The position numbers were made by a program, and so were the translations under genes. From contig JAJYPQ010000282.1 of the NCBI GenBank assembly GCA_021795255.1, forward strand, positions 1 through 5,821: a DNA stretch of 5,821 nt, given 5' to 3'. This document shows positions 4,625 to 5,821 of the stretch, piece by piece. Origin of the DNA: Pseudomonadota bacterium. Lineage in GTDB: Bacteria > Pseudomonadota > Gammaproteobacteria > Acidiferrobacterales > Acidiferrobacteraceae. Numbering within the stretch: the stretch's first letter is position 1; each line of letters begins with the position of its first letter. The notes beneath the pieces were generated by a model. The model made no database searches. It had not been told where the DNA came from and saw nothing but the letters and a program-made list of their open reading frames with translations.

Positions 4625-5644
4625 CTAACCCAGCAGCGGCGCCAAATCCCTAGCCCTCAAATGCGTATATCGCTTAAGCATCTGGTAGGTCTTGTGCCCC
4701 GTGATAGCCGCCACCTGCATATCCCCCAAGCCCCTCTCAAACAGCCGGGACGTGGCCTCATGACGCAAGTCGTGGAAGGTCAGGCCCTCGATACCCGCGG
4801 CTTTGCAGACGCGCTCGAAGGCTTGCGAAATCGAGTCGGGGCGTACACCCCACACCCGGCCATCTATACGCCGGGGTAGCGCATCTAAGACCCCCAGGGC
4901 CGGCGGGGACAACGGTATTTCCCTGGGTGTGCCGTTCTTAGTCTCCGGGATCAGTAAGACCTTATCTGTGCGGTCCAGGTGCTCCCACCGCATAGCCGCA
5001 ATCTCCCCGCGTCGCATGGCAGTCTCTAATGCCAATATCATGATATTTGCGATGTTGACCCCAGCGTGAGGGCCCGCGTCGTAAGCCTTCGCAGCGGCCA
5101 GCAGGCGCGCTTGCTCATTATCCACTAGGCGGCGAGTCCGGCCACCAGGGAGCTTCGGACGTTGACCCTTCACAAGGTCTACCGGGTTCGATAGGGATTC
5201 CATACCCCATGCGGTGCGAGCGGTATTGAACAGATGGGAGAGTAGGGCCAGGCGAATACGGATTGTATTGGGGCTTAACCCCTCCCCTTCCATACCCCTA
5301 ATAGCGTCCGCAATATCTTTGCCTCGGACGCTGGCCAGCGGACGAGCGCCCAGCAGTGACGACCGCCAGACCCCTACCGTCGATAGCTCGCGAGTACCTG
5401 ACCGCTTACTCGGCACAACCTCGCGTGCATACCGTTCTAAGGCCTCAGCCAGACTCGTGGCCTCAGCCTCGGCGCGTGAGGCGAACACGCCTCGCGCGAT
5501 CTCCGACTCGATGATGGCCGCCCAGGCCTCGGCCTCGGCCTTGGTGTCGAAGGTCTTGTACTGGCGCTCATGACCCCTGCGGATGATCTGCGCCTGCCAA
5601 GCGGTGCGGCCGCCCGGTCCCGGACGCTTGCGGAATGTCGCCAT
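4625..5644 (-). CDS. int: Tyrosine recombinase integrase of a tRNA-targeting element
   Basis: This 339-residue enzyme catalyses site-specific integration and excision between the element and the tRNA-Lys gene. Residues 1-55 resemble an arm-binding N-terminal domain (start MATFRKRPGPGGR), residues about 65-150 the core-binding SAM-like domain, and 170-335 the catalytic domain. The catalytic residues are visible: R211 (TAMRRGEI), K236 (ETKNG), H291 and R294 (HDLRH), H317 (TGHK) and nucleophile Y326 (KRYTHL). The length is normal and the gene looks intact. The ATG at 5644 follows a run of nine G with only two bases between. It lies 91 bp from the tRNA 3' end, is transcribed away from the tRNA, and its stop directly abuts the remnant of a second integrase. 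Four heptamer sites around its start suggest autoregulation or arm binding. Confidence 0.95.
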   Translation of the reverse strand: MATFRKRPGPGGRTAWQAQIIRRGHERQYKTFDTKAEAEAWAAIIESEIARGVFASRAEAEATSLAEALERYAREVVPSKRSGTRELSTVGVWRSSLLGARPLASVRGKDIADAIRGMEGEGLSPNTIRIRLALLSHLFNTARTAWGMESLSNPVDLVKGQRPKLPGGRTRRLVDNEQARLLAAAKAYDAGPHAGVNIANIMILALETAMRRGEIAAMRWEHLDRTDKVLLIPETKNGTPREIPLSPPALGVLDALPRRIDGRVWGVRPDSISQAFERVCKAAGIEGLTFHDLRHEATSRLFERGLGDMQVAAITGHKTYQMLKRYTHLRARDLAPLLG

Positions 5645-5688
5645 AACCCCCCCCCATTTGCCATACGCGTTATGGCAGGATTATGGCA
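5640..5688 (-). promoter_or_regulatory. Integrase promoter with four TTATGGC heptamers
   Basis: The heptamer TTATGGC occurs at 5670-5676 and 5681-5687, and its complement GCCATAA at 5640-5646, with a one-mismatch copy GCCATAC at 5660-5666. The two middle copies form an inverted repeat, and the two right-hand copies are 11 bp apart. The rightmost overlaps an extended -10 on the minus strand, TGCCATAAT (5680-5688). The leftmost covers the start codon. This layout fits arm-type integrase sites or an operator for a recombination directionality factor. Confidence 0.6.
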
Positions 5689-5735
5689 TATTCGCGGTTC
5701 TGGATGGTAGGAGTCCGCGTAAGTGCTTGATTTTA

Positions 5736-5770
5736 TGGTGGGCCGTGCTGGGTTCGAACCAGCGACCACC
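5736..5770. other. Probable attachment-site core in the tRNA 3' half
   Basis: Elements with an integrase beside a tRNA 3' end usually recombine within the T-arm and 3' end of that gene and leave a direct repeat of it at the far end. That repeat is not present anywhere else in this window, so the exact core and the other boundary cannot be set. The placement is inferred from the gene arrangement alone. Confidence 0.4.
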
Positions 5771-5811
5771 TGATTAAAAGTCAGATGCTCTACCGACTGA
5801 GCTAACGGCCC
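5736..5811 (-). tRNA. tRNA-Lys (anticodon UUU)
   Basis: The 76-base gene folds into a complete cloverleaf on the minus strand. The 7-bp acceptor stem is GGGCCGT with ACGGCCC, followed by discriminator A and an encoded CCA. The D-stem is GCTC with GAGC. The anticodon stem TCTGA/TCAGG encloses CTTTTAA with anticodon TTT at its centre. The T-stem GCTGG/CCAGC closes a TTCGAAC loop. It closely resembles gammaproteobacterial tRNA-Lys genes. Its 3' end faces the integrase gene, marking it as the likely integration target; the gene remains intact because elements of this kind restore the 3' end. Confidence 0.97.
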
Positions 5812-5821
5812 CAAAAGCCGG

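Noticed and set aside
4442..4879. Plus-strand frame of 145 codons opposite the integrase region
   Set aside because: It runs antisense to both the integrase remnant and the integrase C-terminus. Its internal similarity only reflects that duplication.
5437..5814. Minus-strand frame of 125 codons running through the tRNA
   Set aside because: It reads through the tRNA gene and overlaps the integrase start in another frame; the first residues are simply translated tRNA sequence.

Overview
The window looks like the integrase end of a tRNA-targeting integrative element in a GC-rich proteobacterium, probably a gammaproteobacterium. The right edge holds a complete tRNA-Lys(UUU) gene with an encoded CCA tail, close in layout to the enterobacterial tRNA-Lys. 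A full-length tyrosine recombinase lies just beyond the tRNA 3' end, the usual arrangement for an element inserted into the 3' end of a tRNA gene. The matching second attachment site is not in this window, so the element continues past the left edge.

Layout, left to right. Positions 1-60 carry short direct repeats. A minus-strand gene (56-850) encodes a putative helix-turn-helix protein with a basic, repeat-containing tail. Positions 851-1245 hold no convincing gene but contain a strong GC hairpin and an AT-rich stretch. A small minus-strand gene of unknown function (1246-1503) follows. A regulatory region (about 1504-1770) then leads into a plus-strand cluster: a three-helix membrane protein (1771-2229), a short proline-rich protein (2233-2427) and a BglII/BstYI-family restriction endonuclease (2437-3147). 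Running towards it on the minus strand is an MT-A70-family adenine methyltransferase with a C-terminal helix-turn-helix (3129-4025); the two genes overlap by 19 bp at their 3' ends. Further right are a small two-helix membrane protein (4150-4380), the broken C-terminal end of a second, diverged integrase (4406-4620), the intact integrase (4625-5644), its repeat-rich promoter (5640-5688) and the tRNA (5736-5811).

The core cargo is a type II restriction-modification system. The most interesting observation concerns the hexamer AGATCT, which is the BglII target and fits the BstYI target RGATCY. It occurs three times in the window, and all three copies lie in non-coding DNA next to the predicted start regions of the system: two inside a tandem 12-bp repeat that overlaps the predicted methyltransferase promoter, and one ahead of the endonuclease operon. 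This suggests, as inference, that modification state or methyltransferase binding sets expression of both arms, replacing the separate controller protein found in some related systems. The two small proteins co-transcribed with the endonuclease are not standard parts of a type II system and may be undescribed accessory components.
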